The notes beneath the pieces are model-generated. The model searched no databases. It was not told where the DNA came from and was given only the letters and a program-made list of their open reading frames with translations. 64,000 bases of DNA from Ziziphus jujuba (lineage: Eukaryota > Streptophyta > Magnoliopsida > Rosales > Rhamnaceae), in the NCBI RefSeq assembly GCF_031755915.1, contig NC_083384.1, positions 23,763,001-23,827,000 on the forward strand. Reading direction: 5' to 3'. How positions within the stretch are numbered: the first letter of the stretch is position 1; the number at the start of each line of letters is the position of its first letter. The translations under genes were made by a program, and so were the position numbers. Of this stretch, positions 1 through 11,189 are shown piece by piece.

Positions 1-950
1 CTTATATTGTTGAATTAAAAACTTAGAATCCAAATCCAATAGTCCTAAAAGTTAAGGGTATTAAATTACATTTAACCCTCTTTCCTTTTATGGTTCAAAT
101 GTTGCACAGTAGATTAAGTGGGAATTCAAATTAATTACCAGCAGTGTGTTTTTTTTTTTTTTTGTTTTTTGTCTGCATTTATATTTCCCTAAGGAAGACA
201 AATTTGCAAACTAACATGTATCACAAAACAAATCCACTCGACATTTATTCCACAAAATAGTAAATGATTGGCAGCATGCTATATATATGCATGTGCAATT
301 GAAAGAATCATATAACCAGAAAGGATTACATTCATTATAATTAATTTGGCTCTAAATAGAGTGCCAAAAACAAAGTTTAAGAGCTAACAGGGATCACAAC
401 AATGAAAATTAATATTTATGTTGTTTTTCTCAAAATAAAAGAAAAGGAGAAAAAAATCGAACACCATTAAATTCTGTGGATTAGCAGAATAAATACAAAG
501 GAAAATTAATATTCCCCTTTGATCGAACGGTTGATATTGTTTATGAAAAAATAAGATATAAACTTATAAGCAAACATAATATCAGTCTAGTGCAATAAGG
601 ACACGTAAACGTAGTGATGACGAAATGGGTGATGGAATGGTTGAGTAAGAGTGCAATCTGAGGTAGTGGGTTTGTGTAGGAAAATGGGAATGAAGAACAA
701 AAAATATATATATATTTTTATTTTGCATTTTTGCTTACATGTAGCTCTGCCTTTGGGTAACAAATCTTTCATAGTCACCCATTTTTGTGAACCAGATACA
801 CCAGAAAAATCCCCCCGTTGTAGTTCCTCTATCACTATCACAATCCAATTTGTGGACCCCATGTTCTCCCACACTTAATAACATATTTTTGTGTGTGAAA
901 TTGTTTATACTCAATATAGAATTAAGCTTGAGAAACGGTGAAAGTTGAAG
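1..950 (+). promoter_or_regulatory. Upstream region of the MYB gene
   Basis: This stretch holds no supportable gene. It is AT-rich with poly-T at about 149-164. Short open frames on both strands overlap each other at 587-878 and show no protein family features. An ACGT-rich patch at about 601-622 contains two ACGT cores and a TGACG motif, the kind of sites bound by bZIP factors, but such motifs also occur by chance. I looked for the ACC(A/T)A(A/C)(T/C) secondary-wall MYB element near the gene and did not find a clear match. It is inferred to be the promoter because it ends at a TATA box and the MYB start. Confidence 0.5.
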
Positions 951-962
951 ACTGAGGACTTT

Positions 963-970
963 TATATAAA
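963..970 (+). promoter_or_regulatory. TATA box of the MYB gene
   Basis: TATATAAA lies 118 bases before the MYB start codon. Plant TATA boxes sit about 30 bases before the transcription start, which predicts a start near 995-1005 and a 5' leader of roughly 85-90 bases. No ATG was noted between that predicted start and 1088. The position is inferred from sequence alone. Confidence 0.7.
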
Positions 971-1087
971 GGTGGGTGTGGGGCTTTTGGGTCTTTACAA
1001 GTTGTATTGGTGAGAAAAGCTTCTTAAGTTTGTGTCAGAGTTAAAGTTTTGCAATACTAGAGTTGTTTTTGTGTTAGCTATAGTGTG

Positions 1088-3017
1088 ATGGGGAGGCAAC
1101 CTTGTTGTGACAAACTTGGGGTAAAGAAAGGGCCATGGACAGCTGAGGAAGATAAGAAACTCATCAACTTCATACTCACCAATGGCCAGTGCTGCTGGCG
1201 AGCCGTCCCGAAGCTTGCTGGCCTCCGGCGTTGTGGAAAGAGTTGTCGGCTTCGATGGACTAATTATCTTCGTCCGGACTTAAAGAGAGGTCTTCTTACT
1301 GAAGCTGAAGAGCAACTGGTTATTGATCTTCATTCTCGTCTTGGAAATAGGTCATCCTTCTATTCTATGTCATTCAGTTTATCATGACCCCCAGCATTTT
1401 GCTTGTTTTTCCGAGTATGTGTTGCTTCTTGTAAAGTTAGTAAATGGCTTTCTATGCAATTTGCTTTTTCCTTTTTTCTTTTTCTTTTTCCCCCTCCTTC
1501 TGTTGGGACAATAATTTTCTTCGCCTTCTAATTAATGCTTATCACTAATGAGTTAAAATATTGATTAATTTTGTTTTCTGGTGGGGGGTGTAAGATACAA
1601 GGTTGTTTTCAACTCTCCCTTTCGTAGGTCAAAATATTACACATTTCTTGATAATGTATTTAACAAGGAAACTTAGAGTTGACGGAAAAAAAGAAAAAAA
1701 AAAAAAGAAAGAAAAAAGAAAAACCCAACTTGATTTGTTTAAGGAAATGTTATTTGGAATCCAATGATCATATATCAATAGTAACGTTTAATATATATAT
1801 TATCATTTTTGTATTTATTTTTTTAAGAAAAAACTTATATTTCAAGCAAATAGAGAATTTTGAGCAAAATACAATCATCCTCTTGTTTATTTATTATTAT
1901 TATAATTATTATTTTATTTTGATATGAAAGATCAGAATTCAAACTTTTTCTACCTAGAAAATAATAACTTTGCAACTGAATTCTCCCAATCGAGTGAACA
2001 ATCATCATCCTATTTGCAAAAGCTGAAATGCATGTGCCCTGCCACTTAATCAATGCTCAAATTTATACGCTTTGTAAAATATTTTGTTTAAAAAACTTCA
2101 TTACAAGGCTTTCTTAGTATATCTAAATTGTGCTGACAAAAGTTTTTGTACTAATTTCAACCTTTTACCATCGTATAGATATTGAGCCTATCTTCTTTAC
2201 AATAATTTGGTTTACTTTAAGATTTTGAAGTTTATATATATATAGTTATATAGATATATAGATGTATAGATATATATAGATATATATTTCCTCCTCCATA
2301 GCGTGCTCTAAAGGGACCAAGTCTATCAATTATTATAGTAACGATCAATATGAATTTTCTTTTCAACATGTCTCTCGTGAATATATCTACATATTAATTT
2401 TTATCAATTTTTCTTTGGTCTAATTTGTTGTTTTTGTATTTAACAGGTGGTCCAAAATTGCGGCGAGATTGCCAGGGAGGACTGATAATGAGATCAAGAA
2501 CCACTGGAATACCCACATCAAGAAAAAGCTTCTGAAAATGGGAATTGATCCGGTAACCCACGAACCGCTCCACAAGGAATCCATGGATAATAAGGAAACG
2601 AGCACGGAAAATACCAATAACAATTTGCCTGCACAATCCGGAAATAATCAGTCACAAGAAACTGATAGCGTAGTTACTTCAGAAGATAATAATTCAAGCT
2701 TATCACAGACGGAGAATTCATCATCTGGGGATGATTCACTTTTGTTAGAGAGTATTTGCAACGACGAGTCGTTGATGAACAGCTTGTGGGTTGAGGAGGA
2801 ATCTAATCCTCTTGTCCTTGATTCATTGTGGAACTGTCCAGACGTAGTACCAAATGGAGACAAGCTAAACGACATGGGAATATTGCCGTCTTTGGAGGAT
2901 AGTTGTGCATGGTTATTGGACTGCCAGGATTTTGGTATTCATGATTTTGGTTTGGATTGTTTCAACGACATCGAATTAAATGCGCTCAACAACTTAGAAA
3001 TGGAAGAAAAACAGTAG
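1088..3017 (+). CDS. R2R3-MYB transcription factor, MYB20/43/42/85 type (spliced)
   Basis: The coding sequence is 1088-1350 joined to 2447-3017, 834 bases, 277 residues plus TAG. The first ATG gives the family N-terminus [18 protein letters not shown]; a GTG three bases upstream is in frame but unlikely. Repeat R2 covers about residues 14-64 with tryptophans 17, 37 and 57. R3 covers about 67-115 with Leu70, Trp89 and Trp108. The intron (donor GT at 1351, acceptor AG at 2445-2446) splits Arg88, and splicing restores [14 protein letters not shown]. The bHLH-binding motif of R3 is absent (Gln76, Asp80 and Arg84 replace its key residues). After [17 protein letters not shown] the tail is rich in Asn, Ser and acids, with LW-type clusters, fitting an activation domain. 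Close relatives in Arabidopsis (MYB20, 42, 43, 85) activate lignin and phenylalanine pathway genes during secondary wall formation; that role is inferred here. It should act in the nucleus. The exact orthologue cannot be fixed from sequence alone. Confidence 0.95.
1351..2446 (+). other. Single intron of the MYB gene (phase 2, 1096 bases)
   Basis: It starts GTCATC and ends TTTAACAG, interrupting the Arg88 codon as AG|G. This is the position of the conserved second intron of R2R3-MYB genes. The usual first intron, inside the R2 coding region, is missing because exon 1 reads without a break. The intron contains a pyrimidine tract at about 1465-1500, an A/G-rich tract at about 1685-1722 and a TA-rich stretch with repeated TATAGA at about 2230-2290. 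Short ORFs inside it are not real genes. Confidence 0.93.
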
Positions 3018-3790
3018 AAGATCATCGACCGCTTTGCAAAAATACAATTAGTAAGTAGTCAACAAAAGCGGTGAAAGTTAGAAAAAAAACAAATATATCA
3101 AAAAGCTTCAAGGCGAAACATGTTACAAAAAAGTACCATGTCTCTGGGTTCGGTTTTTATTAGGATGTTCTTGCTTTTTATGGTAAAAAAATGGTGTAAT
3201 TCTTGGAGTGTTGAGCTTAAACCTAGCTGCTTCACAAGATGTTTGAATTTTCTCACCCAAAAAAAAAAAAAAAGAAACTGTGATGCCCCAAAGTAGAACC
3301 AAAAAGAAGTATAAGGTAATCTTTAAAATATTTATATTTGGTTATTTTAAATTATTTTGTAATATTATGTAAAACACATTTGCACGTACAATATGTCAAA
3401 ATTGTGTTAGCAGGTTTTGTCAATTTGTTATATGAAGCCTCTCTGTATATATAATGTACTTCATGTTGAAATAAAAAAATAAAAAAAAAACAAACAAAGT
3501 TATTTTATTAATGTATTATTTCGTGGTTACTTAATTACAATCCAATTTTTAGTAGTACTAGTACTCCTTCCTAATTATATATATATATATATATATATCT
3601 GTTTTATATTTTGTATGTGAGAGAGAGATAATGAGAAGGATGCCGAAAAAGGCTATGGTTGCAATGGAACAGTGACAGACTAATACTGAGATATTGTTGG
3701 TGGCCTCCAGACTGTAATGTTATCTTATTAGAAAATCAAATAGTGATTTTAATATATACTTTTGTCCCATCTTCCACTTAATTTCTTTGA

Positions 3791-3832
<42 letters not shown>

Positions 3833-4286
3833 CCTAACATATCTGTATATACATTATCATTCTGCTTCTGAACACACGACCTTTAAACATTAAAATTATG
3901 GCTAACTGATATCCCAAGGTTCTTCAGATAAAGCTGCAATCCTTGCTAAGAGCTAAACAATTTAAATTGGAACTCTTGGTAGGCCAAGCATTTTAAAATT
4001 GGGTTCTATGTACGTATATATAAACAAAGTCAATTAATTTTTTTGTTTTTTGTATATTAATAGAGATCTTATGTAGATAAATTAGAAAGTTTTAGGGCAA
4101 ATACTCACCTATTAGATGGATTGATAATTGTTAATTTGAATATCAATTTAAATTTATTAACAAAGCTTGCTTTTTTTTTTTTTGAATTTTTTTGGATAAA
4201 AAAATGTTTCAGAATTCTATTATTTAATTTTTTTTATTGTTTTTTATTATTTTATAAGTTAGACAATCCATTATTTCAGAATTTTC

Positions 4287-4321
<35 letters not shown>

Positions 4322-5640
4322 ATATAAGGTATTCACGAGGAAAACGGAAAACCATCTTACAAACTGTGAAGTAATGATGGGTGTGCAAAAGGTTCCATTC
4401 ACACAGAATTATTGGTCGCTATGTTTTATAATAGCTCTCATCTATATACTTTATCACAAAGTCGCTCTGACTTCAATTGGCCAAAAAAAATTAAAAATTA
4501 AAAAATAAAGTCTTTCAAACTTTCAAATTGTCTCTCTCTGGAACAGGTGGTGGTAAAATTACCGTTTCTTTATCAAATAATAATTCTAAATTCGACCCTC
4601 TCTTCTCGCGATGTAATATATACATATATATATATATATATATATTCTCAAAATAATAATGCGAATCGATACAGTTTTAATATAACACGTATAAAGACAA
4701 CAATTATTACAAAATATTATCATACAAAAAATTAATATTATCGCACAAAAAGGTTGTCATTGTGCGTTTTCATGTGTTAAAACCTTAGGGACATCGAATC
4801 TCTAAATATATATATATATATATAAATTTTTTTTTTCCTCTTTTTATAAAGTAAGTTAAGGTACCGTTTAAAGATTTTTTTCTTTCTTTTTTGATTTTCC
4901 GTTTTTTGGCTAAGAAAAAGTTAAGAGAGATTTTGTTTGCTCTATAACTATGTCCTTCGGCAATCCAAAAAAGAAGGGAAAAACAAGCCATGACCTTCGG
5001 AATATTGATGAAATTAAATTGGCCGCTACTTTCCCTTGCTTGTAAGTGGCTAATATACATATAAGATATTACAAACATGGCGTTAAGATATAGACTGATT
5101 AACCACTTATTCTTGAAGTTGCAGATAGCCGCAAATAAATAATAATTAGCAATTAATTTAATAAATGAAAAGAAAAGAAAAGAAAAGAAAAAAAAAAAAA
5201 AAGATAGCTAGGCATATAAATATAAAAATAAAGTGAGTGCTGATATATGGCACTGTTTTTGGAGTTTGTTTATAGAAGTTGTCAGTTCTCATGATTGGGT
5301 CAAGGATATATATCTCCATCTTGCAGTAGAGAGAGAGAGAAAGAGGAAAACACTTAAGCACAGCTTGCTGTCCGCATTATTTACCAAAAATAAAAATAAA
5401 AAAAAGCTTGCTGTCCGCACTTAAATTAATTGTTCTTTAAGCAATAATCATTCATAAACTATGAATTCTCTCAGTTTCTAGACGTGCCCATCAGCTAAAG
5501 GTTTACTTCCCTTAGTGCTTCTAATTTTATAAGAAGATTCTTATACACCATAATTACGGCTTCACCCTCTGGCTATGTTGATATGATCAACACAAATTAT
5601 TATTATTACTATTATTTTTTTATATATATTTTTAAAAATA
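3018..5640. other. Intergenic: MYB 3' flank and simple repeats
   Basis: No gene is supported here. The MYB 3' UTR presumably occupies the first few hundred bases; an A-rich tract at about 3259-3275 and AATAAAA-like sequence near 3470 could serve as polyadenylation signals, but this is a guess. The remainder is AT-rich, with (TA)n at about 3578-3598, a CT run (listed separately), mixed (GT)n(AT)n at about 4287-4322, (TA)n at about 4622-4646 and 4806-4823, and an (AAAAG)n-like tract at about 5167-5200. ORFs of 60-97 codons here lie over these repeats and have no recognisable features. Confidence 0.6.
3793..3830 (+). repeat. (CT)n microsatellite
   Basis: An uninterrupted CT dinucleotide run of about 19 units lies about 780 bases downstream of the MYB stop codon. 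Such runs are usually length-polymorphic, so this could be a marker for the MYB locus. Confidence 0.95.
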
Positions 5641-6024
5641 AAAGGAATATATATATGACAATATATATATATATATATATTATGTATTGATAGTAAAGAT
5701 AGAGATATTCAAATTGAGATCATTATTAAAGAAAATATTGACTTTATTACTGAATTGTTCTGTATTACTAAACTGTTGTTACGTGGTCATGTAACTAAAA
5801 AAATTGAAAACATGTAACTTGTATTTAATAAATAAAGTAAAAGGAATATATGTATGACAATATATATATATATATATATTATATTGATAGTGGGGATAGA
5901 GATGTTCAAATTGAGATCATCATCGAATAAAATATTGACTTTGTTACTAAATTGTTCTTTCATGGACATGTAATTAAAAGAAATGAAAACATGTAAATTG
6001 TATTTAATAAATATAATTAAGTAA
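5641..6024 (+). repeat. Imperfect tandem duplication, two units, period about 199 bases
   Basis: Unit 1 starts at 5641 with AAAGGAATATATATATGACA and unit 2 at about 5840 with AAAGGAATATATGTATGACA. Each continues through (TA)n, a block containing TTCAAATTGAGATCAT, a TATTGACTTT block, and ends with a GTATTTAATAAATA block. The two have diverged by substitutions and small indels; unit 2 lacks about 15 bases. No coding potential is seen. ORFs across it come from low-complexity sequence. Confidence 0.85.
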
Positions 6025-6690
6025 GATATATTAATACCAAAATGGTAAAGACCATTAATGTTAATCCCAGGCCCTAGCTTTGAACAGATATGAAGTTAAA
6101 AACTGCCCGTTTAAAAAAAAAAAAAAAAAGGAATAGAATTTGTAGTATAGCATAAGAAATTTATTCTCAAATTAAAAACCCCAATCCTAGAAGATGATAC
6201 TTTGTATTTCTCATTTTCAACGCCATTATCTTGGGCTTTAAGTAATTGTTAATTGTCAGTTCTTATATGCAATATTTTCTTTCCATAAAATAGGGCAATT
6301 TTCATTTGGACTTATTCAGTTTTATCATAATTATACTGTCTATGTTTATAGAAAATTGTTATGAATCTTTCTTTAGTTTTCTATATCTAACAAATAGATT
6401 TATTTGTTAGTTTTTATTAGTTAATTTTAATACTTGAATATCAAAAGGAGGCTAAAAATCAATAAATTTTTTTTGATAATTTAAAAATCAATATTTTAGG
6501 ATTAAATAATATTCTCTGGTAGACTGATACATGAGATACTAGTGATAATTTTTCAAAGGTATGGAGTTCTAAGTGTAATTAGGATACAATTGAATTGGTA
6601 CAAATTAAATTTTCCCTTGTAAAATAAGCTAGCAACAAACCCTGTTGGTTATGAAATGGGTAATGTCTGAACATTCACGTAGACAGATTC
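6025..6690. other. Intergenic, AT-rich
   Basis: Apart from a poly-A run at about 6113-6129, I see no gene, repeat or regulatory structure that can be supported in this stretch. Confidence 0.6.
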
Positions 6691-6693
6691 TCA

Positions 6694-6815
6694 GGGCCTG
6701 TTTGTTTCACCGGATTGGACAGGATTGTGTCCCAATCTGGTGTTTGAAAGGAACAAACGAAGAAGCGGATAAGTTAGCCGCTACAGTAAAATAATCCTCC
6801 GAGAGGAGGATTAAG
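6694..6815. mobile_element. Hairpin-rich DNA-transposon-like terminus
   Basis: GGGCCTGTTTGTTT starts at about 6694, the kind of end seen in Tourist/PIF-Harbinger-like MITEs. It begins a long imperfect inverted repeat: GTTTGTTTCACCGGATTGG pairs with CCAATCTGGTG and a downstream GGAACAAAC, folding 6700-6760 into a stem-loop. A second perfect 8-bp stem (AATCCTCC...GGAGGATT) lies at about 6792-6811. I could not find the matching opposite terminus; a candidate near 10596-10610 reads in the wrong sense. A target duplication is not evident. The assignment to a transposon is an inference. Confidence 0.4.
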
Positions 6816-6949
6816 CTGACCCGTCCTTCCCCCTGGGTCAAATTTCTGTCCGGAGCTGATCGAAGGCGTTGCTGGTGTCTCTCGAGTGCCTTTGCCCAGA
6901 TCAAGCGTGCCTCTGCCCAGATCAAGCTCTGAATATGTGAGTTTGCCTT

Positions 6950-7400
6950 CTTCTTTCTCTTCTCATTGTTTGTCTGCTTCTTCTTCTTCATGTTTCAGTT
7001 TATTTTTTTTTTTATTAGATCTGCCCATATTCCTCTTTTTTGATCTGCCAGAAAAGACTTTTTCTTTTTCTTCTTCTCTGTTCTCGTTCTTCTTCTTCTT
7101 CATCTACATTGTTCTTCTTCTTCTTGGTTATTCATACTTCCATACACATTCGGGCCATATTTTTCTTCTTCGTTTGTCTTGTTCTTCGATCTGGCAATTT
7201 GTTTTTTTCTGCAATTTTATTTTCGATCTGGTGTACAAATCTGGAGGAAAAAATGTCTTCTTCTTCGTTCTTCTCTTCGATCTGGCATTGTTTTTTTTTT
7301 TTTTTTTTTTTTGCCATTTTTTTTCTTCTTCTTCTTCAACCTGGGAGTACAAATGTGTAGAAAAAAATTCTTATGCTTCTTCTTCTTCTTCTTCGTTCTC
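6950..7400 (+). repeat. CTT/T-rich polypyrimidine tract
   Basis: About 450 bases dominated by CTT repeats and T runs (a run of about 23 T at 7290-7312), with a few repeated islands such as TTCGATCTGGCA and GATCTGGTG. Overlapping open frames occur in most frames of both strands, up to 197 codons on plus and 76 on minus, which is what such composition produces. None has a protein family signature. The recurring GATCTG islands suggest it grew by local duplication. Confidence 0.75.
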
Positions 7401-9375
7401 TGATTCTGGGTGCTCCATCTTTCAATCTTTATCTGTTCATCAACCACGTATGAAATTTTTTACTTTTGCAAGATTGTGATGCCAAATAACATATTATCCA
7501 TCCTCTAATTACTAAAATTTTATCTAATTTATCTAAAATTTCAAATTGCTATCCTCTACATATTTTGTATGTTGTATTGAACTTGTGGATGCACAAATTC
7601 TGCCGTTAGGCTAGTGTACAGTCCATGCTTCCAAGGTATTGTCATTTGTGAGGTTCTGAACCAGAATGATCAAACTTGGGTCTCAAGATTATATGAAGAC
7701 CACAGAGATGATAAGTCAATAATAACCAATCTTGTGAGATTTGATATTTCTTTAGGGATTTTGACCAACAAAACCAGCATATGGGAAATTCAAATGATGC
7801 AAATTTGTGAGTGTAACCTATAACTTGATGGGTTGGTTGAGCCTAAGGAGATAAAAGACAAATCCAAGCTGTTGAGATAAAAAAAGTTCAAACAGGATAG
7901 AAGAATTGTCAATCCCACCGGAGATGGATTTTCCGCTCAGTTCAAGACCAATGACAATCCCTTTTAATCACAGCTTATACCTGGCCAACTACACCAATCT
8001 GAACCTTGATTCCATTGCCTCGAAATTTTTAACTCTGCTGAATGGAACATGAGGGCATGCCTGAGTTGGTGCAACAAAGGTTGTTGATGGCTGAACAACA
8101 ACAACAACACAACAACAACAAAGACTTCACCTAGCTAACTACAGTATACTGGTCTTAAAACTACAAAGACATTATTTCTTTCTCTTCCTTGCCTTTTGAC
8201 CTTCTTAAATATGAACAAATTATTAAAGTAAGAGGTATCTACTTGCTCTGTGTTCATCCCTACCACAAGATTTTGTTGCTTAGGAAATCTCGAGGGAAAT
8301 CTCGTGCTTTCCATCTCTGACTAGTGAGTGATTCATGATTGTTAATATTTTGGAATTTAATTTAGTATTCATTCTATTGCAAATGGCTTTGGATGTTCTG
8401 AAGAGATATGGTGCATCCAATTTAGCATTGATTAGTACTTTTTTTTTCCTTTTCCCCCTCCTCTGTTTATGTTGTTTCTTTTATTTATCTTTGTAAGTAT
8501 CAATAATTAAGCAAAATATTTTGTTAGAATTTAACATTTTCTAACCATGACTAAGAGTATTATCATTTATATCGGTATATTTATTTACTTTTGTTTGGTT
8601 GGTTGGGAGCTGAACTCTTAATTAAAAAGTAGAAACAAAAAGAATAAACATAGTTATTGTCAATAGTCAACTCCACCTTCCCTGGTTTCCCACTCGGGCA
8701 GTACTCAGTTTCCTCTCTACTTTGAACAACCTCAATAATGTCAATATTTTCCCAGTCTTTCTACCAAAAATAATTATCTATGTAGGCATCATTTTTTAAT
8801 GTCCTGCTTGTTGACATGGACTTGGAGCAGTTAATTTAATCCAATTTAATCCACAAGTGGTTAGCAGGATATGATGGAAAAAATAGTGAAAGTCTATCTT
8901 TTCAACGTTTATTATTTGAAAAACTTATATTGAATTTAGAAAATATTGTTAAATTTACTTGATTTATAAATCAGAATACTCTAACTAAACTGATATTTAT
9001 TTATTTATTTATTTTTCCTTCGGTTGTTGTTTTTGGTCTCTTCTTTATGGAACAATCCTATTGTTCAAATGCTTCTCTTCCACTTTATACTTTTGGTAGT
9101 CCTGGTTTTGCTGCAGTTATTATCAGAAAGATGTCTATGAATCTTTTAAAGTGGATACCAGTACCTTATAACAAAGAAAGAAATTACATAAGACGATAAA
9201 TTTCACACACAAACTGATATACAACCTCAACATCAAGCCCATATTTCACAGTAACACACACATTTTCTCAATTAAACAGTGACATGAACACAAACATATA
9301 TAAATACAAAAGCATGTAATATAAGAAAGCACCATCATTTCCATTGCTTACCTTACTATACTCTCCACCAAAATT
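7401..9375. other. Mostly unassigned sequence
   Basis: No gene can be supported. An ORF at 7614-7823 (69 codons) has balanced composition and may be another gene scrap, but I do not recognise it. (CAA)n-rich sequence lies at about 8091-8124. The phrase TAGTGTACAGTC near 7611 recurs near 9652, hinting that 7.6-9.7 kb contains duplicated or captured segments. Confidence 0.5.
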
Positions 9376-9378
9376 GCT

Positions 9379-9597
9379 CTGCTACCAACACCCATTCCTC
9401 TGCCTCTTTATTTTCGAACTCCCCATCTTCCATGACAGCCATTTTTTCAGAACTAGTTGAGGTAAGACACTAAATGCTATGTCCTCCGCACAATCAAAAT
9501 AGCGTTTCCTCCATCTTCTGGAAAACACAAGTGGTCCTATCACACTTCCAAACCCAACAACAAATCCAACATTCTGATCTTGACAACATCCTTCCAT
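9379..9597 (-). pseudogene. C-terminal fragment of a leucine-rich-repeat receptor-like protein
   Basis: On the minus strand this reads CCQDQNVGFVVGFGSVIGPL, then VFSRRWRKRYFDCAEDIAF and a short basic tail ending in a stop after about 70 codons. A glycine-rich membrane segment followed by a basic stop-transfer and a WY/YFDC-type cytoplasmic tail is the usual end of plant receptor-like proteins of the Cf/HcrVf type. No leucine-rich repeats occur upstream on the minus strand (9598-10000), so this is a broken-off 3' end, probably moved by duplication or transposon capture. The family assignment rests on my recognition of the tail and is not certain. Confidence 0.55.
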
Positions 9598-9712
9598 CTG
9601 CCATTGTTTTCTTTCTGCAATTTTATTTCTTCTTCCATATGTACAATGCTTAGTGTACAGTCATGTCAAGTTTATATATTTGTTAATGTTGGACTTGTCC
9701 TTCTATGCGTAG

Positions 9713-9792
9713 GCTGTGAATGCTGATTCTGTATCGGAGTTGAGTGAACTTGGAAACCAATTAGCCAACAAAGGCCGTTATCTAAAGTTGAG
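9713..9792 (+). pseudogene. Isolated exon-like segment, unknown gene
   Basis: An 80-base open segment lies between a good acceptor (TTCTATGCGTAG) and a good donor (AG|GTATGC). It translates as AVNADSVSELSELGNQLANK followed by GRYLKLR, with balanced composition and no low-complexity bias. I do not recognise the family. No convincing neighbouring exons are visible within about 1 kb on either side, so it is probably a captured or stranded exon. It could also be chance, although the paired splice sites argue against that. Confidence 0.4.
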
Positions 9793-9956
9793 GTATGCAG
9801 CTATCTACCTACAGATATGATTGTCAATGTATTTCTAACATATTTTTCTTTCTCTTTTTAACATTCATTGATTAGACTGTTCTGTTTTTTTTTTATGTTA
9901 TTAGTTGACTGCAATTTATCCTTTGAATGCATTGCTTTTAAATTTAATATGGAAAA

Positions 9957-10045
9957 TAAAAATAAGTGTAGCCACATCATGCTAGAGAAACAGAGAAAGA
10001 TAAAATTAGATCTAGAAATCTAAAAATAAGTGTAGCCACATCATG
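9957..10045 (+). repeat. Direct repeat, about 24 bases, spaced 64 bases
   Basis: AAAAATAAGTGTAGCCACAT (plus CATG) occurs at about 9957 and again at about 10022. The two copies are nearly identical. No element boundary is evident around them; this may be a small local duplication. Confidence 0.75.
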
Positions 10046-11004
10046 TTCTGTTTTTTTTTTTCTTTGTGAGTGCTTACTTTGAATATTGACATGAAAAAGT
10101 CTTTGGAAATTAAATAGAAAGAAATCATCATCTATTCTAAAAACTACAGTTAATAAAAAATAAATCCAAGAATGTATATCAGATATTATTGTGCTTGTGA
10201 ACGTTTGTGCTTAGCTGTTTAAAATTTTTTCCAATAATCTGATTTGGCTCTAATTAATTAGCTAAACACAACCAATTAACAATGTTTAATCATTTTCGAC
10301 TAAAATTTAAAAACTTCATTTATTTTTTAGTTAAAAGTTGAGTTGAAAGCAATTTCTCATATCTGAGAATGGGAATGAGATAGAGGTGGGTTAATGGGTG
10401 TTGTGTTTGTGTTTGGTCCATTTTCGACTATCTACTTTCTTTTTCCTCTTTTCTGGTAAATATTTCAAAGTGCACAATTTGGGTGGCACACGCATAGTTT
10501 AATATAGGAGGGACCAACCTTCAGGCCCATTTATTATATTTGGGTTTTCTTTTTTCTTTTTCTTTTATTTATTTTTTTTTCTCCTTTCCCTTTTTGGGTC
10601 CAAACAAACTATGCCATCATCATTTCCTCTCCAGCTAATTTTATCCATCGTCAATTACAAAATATTTTGCTAGCTTTCCTTCAATAAAAACAACAATTTG
10701 GCTTTTATGGTTCAAAGAGGGTGAGTTAGAAAGTATTATTCCTTCCCTCGATAAAAAAACAAGTTACTTTATGGAGAACAATAATGGCTTATGTAAATTT
10801 TAAAAAAGTATATATAAAATATTATTCAATTATAAATATTTCTTTAAATTTTCCACATTCTTTTTGTCCCAAACCACTGTACATATGCCAAAACTCCTAT
10901 CAACGATTATAGAATATTACTAATTATCTAAATATAATATTTAAAATATTAGTTATAAATTTTAAATCATTATTCGATGGCCCAGTTATTTGTTTCTAGT
11001 AATC

Positions 11005-11096
11005 TTTTCAAGTATACTTGTATCCAACTGGTGGATGGGCTTGTGGACAGAAATATTTGTTTTCTCAAAAATTTTTTCAAGTATACTTGTATCCAA
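11005..11096 (+). repeat. Direct repeat, 23 bases, containing a palindrome
   Basis: TTTTCAAGTATACTTGTATC followed by CAA occurs at 11005-11027 and 11074-11096. Each copy contains the palindrome CAAGTATACTTG. The repeat spacing is 69 bases. The ORF on the minus strand across both copies reflects this duplication and is not a gene. Confidence 0.85.
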
Positions 11097-11189
11097 GATA
11101 TATTTTTGTAAATTATAATTTTTTTGTACATTAAAATGTTATGTTTGTTTTGTTTTGATTTTTTGATTTTTTTATTTTTTGTAGTGAAT

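Noticed and set aside
651..878. 75-codon plus and 95-codon minus ORFs upstream of the MYB gene
   Set aside because: They overlap each other on opposite strands, have no domain and lie in the promoter region.
6707..7479. Many ORFs (up to 197 codons) on both strands
   Set aside because: They lie over a CTT/T-rich tract that yields Phe/Ser/Leu-rich frames on plus and Lys/Glu-rich frames on minus by composition. No domain, no plausible splice structure.
10590..10615. GGGTCCAAACAAAC as the right terminus of an element starting GGGCCTGTTTGTTT at 6694
   Set aside because: It reads in the wrong sense for a terminal inverted repeat: the right end should read AAACAAACAGGCCC on the plus strand.
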